From: Clostridiales bacterium
GTDB taxonomy: Bacteria > Bacillota > Clostridia > Oscillospirales > Oscillospiraceae
Length of the DNA: 6,688 nucleotides
Direction of reading: 5' to 3'
Assembly: GCA_012516225.1 (NCBI GenBank)
Contig: JAAYWX010000167.1
Location: 1 to 6,688, forward strand
Position numbers and translations under genes: made by a program. The notes under the pieces are model-generated. The model ran no database searches. It was not told the origin of the DNA and saw nothing but the letters and a program-made list of their open reading frames with translations. Of the stretch, positions 6,080-6,688 are shown one piece after another; the stretch's first letter is position 1, and the number at the start of each line of letters is the position of its first letter.

Positions 6080-6667
6080 TCATTCAGTCCAGCCGTACTG
6101 CCCTTTCAGCTCCACGAATCTGACCATTTCCACTGTATTGGTGTGAATAGCGCCGTCGTCCGTTTTCGTAATAAGCTGAAGTTCCTGTAGATCCGGCGGC
6201 CCGACCGGTATGACCATCCTGCCTCCGGCCGCCAACTGGCTGACCAGTTCGTCCGGTACAACGCGGGCTGCAGCCGTTACCATAATCCTGTCATAGGGAG
6301 CATACTCCGGCCATCCTTTGCTCCCGTCCCCCACTTTGAAACAGATGTTTGAAAACTTTAATGCCTCCAGCCTCTTTTTGGCCTTTTCCATTAATTCTTC
6401 AATTCTTTCAACTGTGAATACTTTTGCCGACATTTTAGCCAGAATAGCTGTCTGAAAGCCCGAACCTGTTCCGATCTCCAAACCCTTACTATCCTTTTCG
6501 GGCGCCAGAAGCCGCGTCATCTCCCGAACAAGACTGGGCTGCGAGATGGTTTGTCCGAAACCTATCGGCAAAGGCCTGTCCAGAGCTGCGCATTTCTTTA
6601 TATCGCTATCGATGAAAAACGAACGGTCCAGTGAACAAAAATATGCTTCAAGTTCCTGCTGATCCAT
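6080..6667 (-). CDS. pcm: Protein-L-isoaspartate O-methyltransferase
   Basis: This encodes 195 residues, complete in the window; ATG at 6667 follows GAGG by 8 bases. The enzyme methylates L-isoaspartyl residues formed by spontaneous ageing of Asn/Asp, using S-adenosylmethionine, and so starts repair of damaged cytosolic proteins. Visible motifs are the substrate-binding RPLPIGFGQTISQP (31-44), diagnostic for the family; SAM motif I LEIGTGSGFQTA (63-74); the acidic end of strand 2 in VERIEEL (86-92); GDGSKGWPEYAPYD (113-126); and TAAA (131-134) with the AGGRMVIPVG stretch (147-156). It is a little shorter than the roughly 208-residue E. coli protein, with the deficit at the N terminus. It precedes kptA by 61 bases on the same strand. 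The promoter lies beyond the window edge. The alternative, another class I methyltransferase, is unlikely given the GFGQTISQP motif. Confidence 0.96.
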   Translation of the reverse strand: MDQQELEAYFCSLDRSFFIDSDIKKCAALDRPLPIGFGQTISQPSLVREMTRLLAPEKDSKGLEIGTGSGFQTAILAKMSAKVFTVERIEELMEKAKKRLEALKFSNICFKVGDGSKGWPEYAPYDRIMVTAAARVVPDELVSQLAAGGRMVIPVGPPDLQELQLITKTDDGAIHTNTVEMVRFVELKGQYGWTE

Positions 6668-6688
6668 TCCTTTTACCTCGATTCAATC

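Overview
The window looks like a stretch of a Clostridia-type Firmicutes chromosome. Every supported gene reads on the minus strand. Start sites carry strong G-rich ribosome binding sites (for example GAGGGGTG, GGGAGG and AGGGGGG in mRNA sense), base composition is moderate to low GC, and the protein sequences fit Clostridia-like families. The exact genus cannot be read from the sequence. No tRNA, rRNA, CRISPR array or complete mobile element is visible.

In transcription order (right to left) the layout is as follows. A protein-L-isoaspartate O-methyltransferase (pcm, 6080-6667) is followed after 61 bases by a Tpt1/KptA-type RNA 2'-phosphotransferase (kptA, 5473-6018). A 191-base gap with a possible promoter then leads to a noticeably AT-rich HNH endonuclease gene (4505-5281). 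Next comes an 849-residue protein (1899-4448) that joins a degenerate KaiC/RecA-like domain to a PEP-synthase-type ATP-grasp domain and a distinctive C-terminal domain, without the phosphohistidine and PEP/pyruvate domains of PEP synthase. After 133 bases comes a gamma-glutamylcyclotransferase-fold protein (1316-1765). After another 165 bases comes a putative arginase/UPF0489-like metal-dependent protein (452-1150). The last gene is a 96-residue protein (135-425) whose second half resembles the mismatch-recognition domain I of MutS. The first 134 bases hold no gene that can be supported.

The genes do not form one obvious pathway. pcm and kptA may be co-transcribed and share a macromolecule-repair theme (damaged protein, 2'-phosphorylated RNA). 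The 452-1150 and 135-425 genes are 26 bases apart and probably co-transcribed. The HNH gene looks like an acquired, possibly defence-related insertion. The less described parts are the KaiC-like/ATP-grasp fusion, the stand-alone MutS-I-like protein and the arginase-like protein with its metal motifs in an unusual order. Several short inverted repeats sit in the intergenic gaps and could be operators, but none is proven. There is no gene-free stretch longer than 300 bases.
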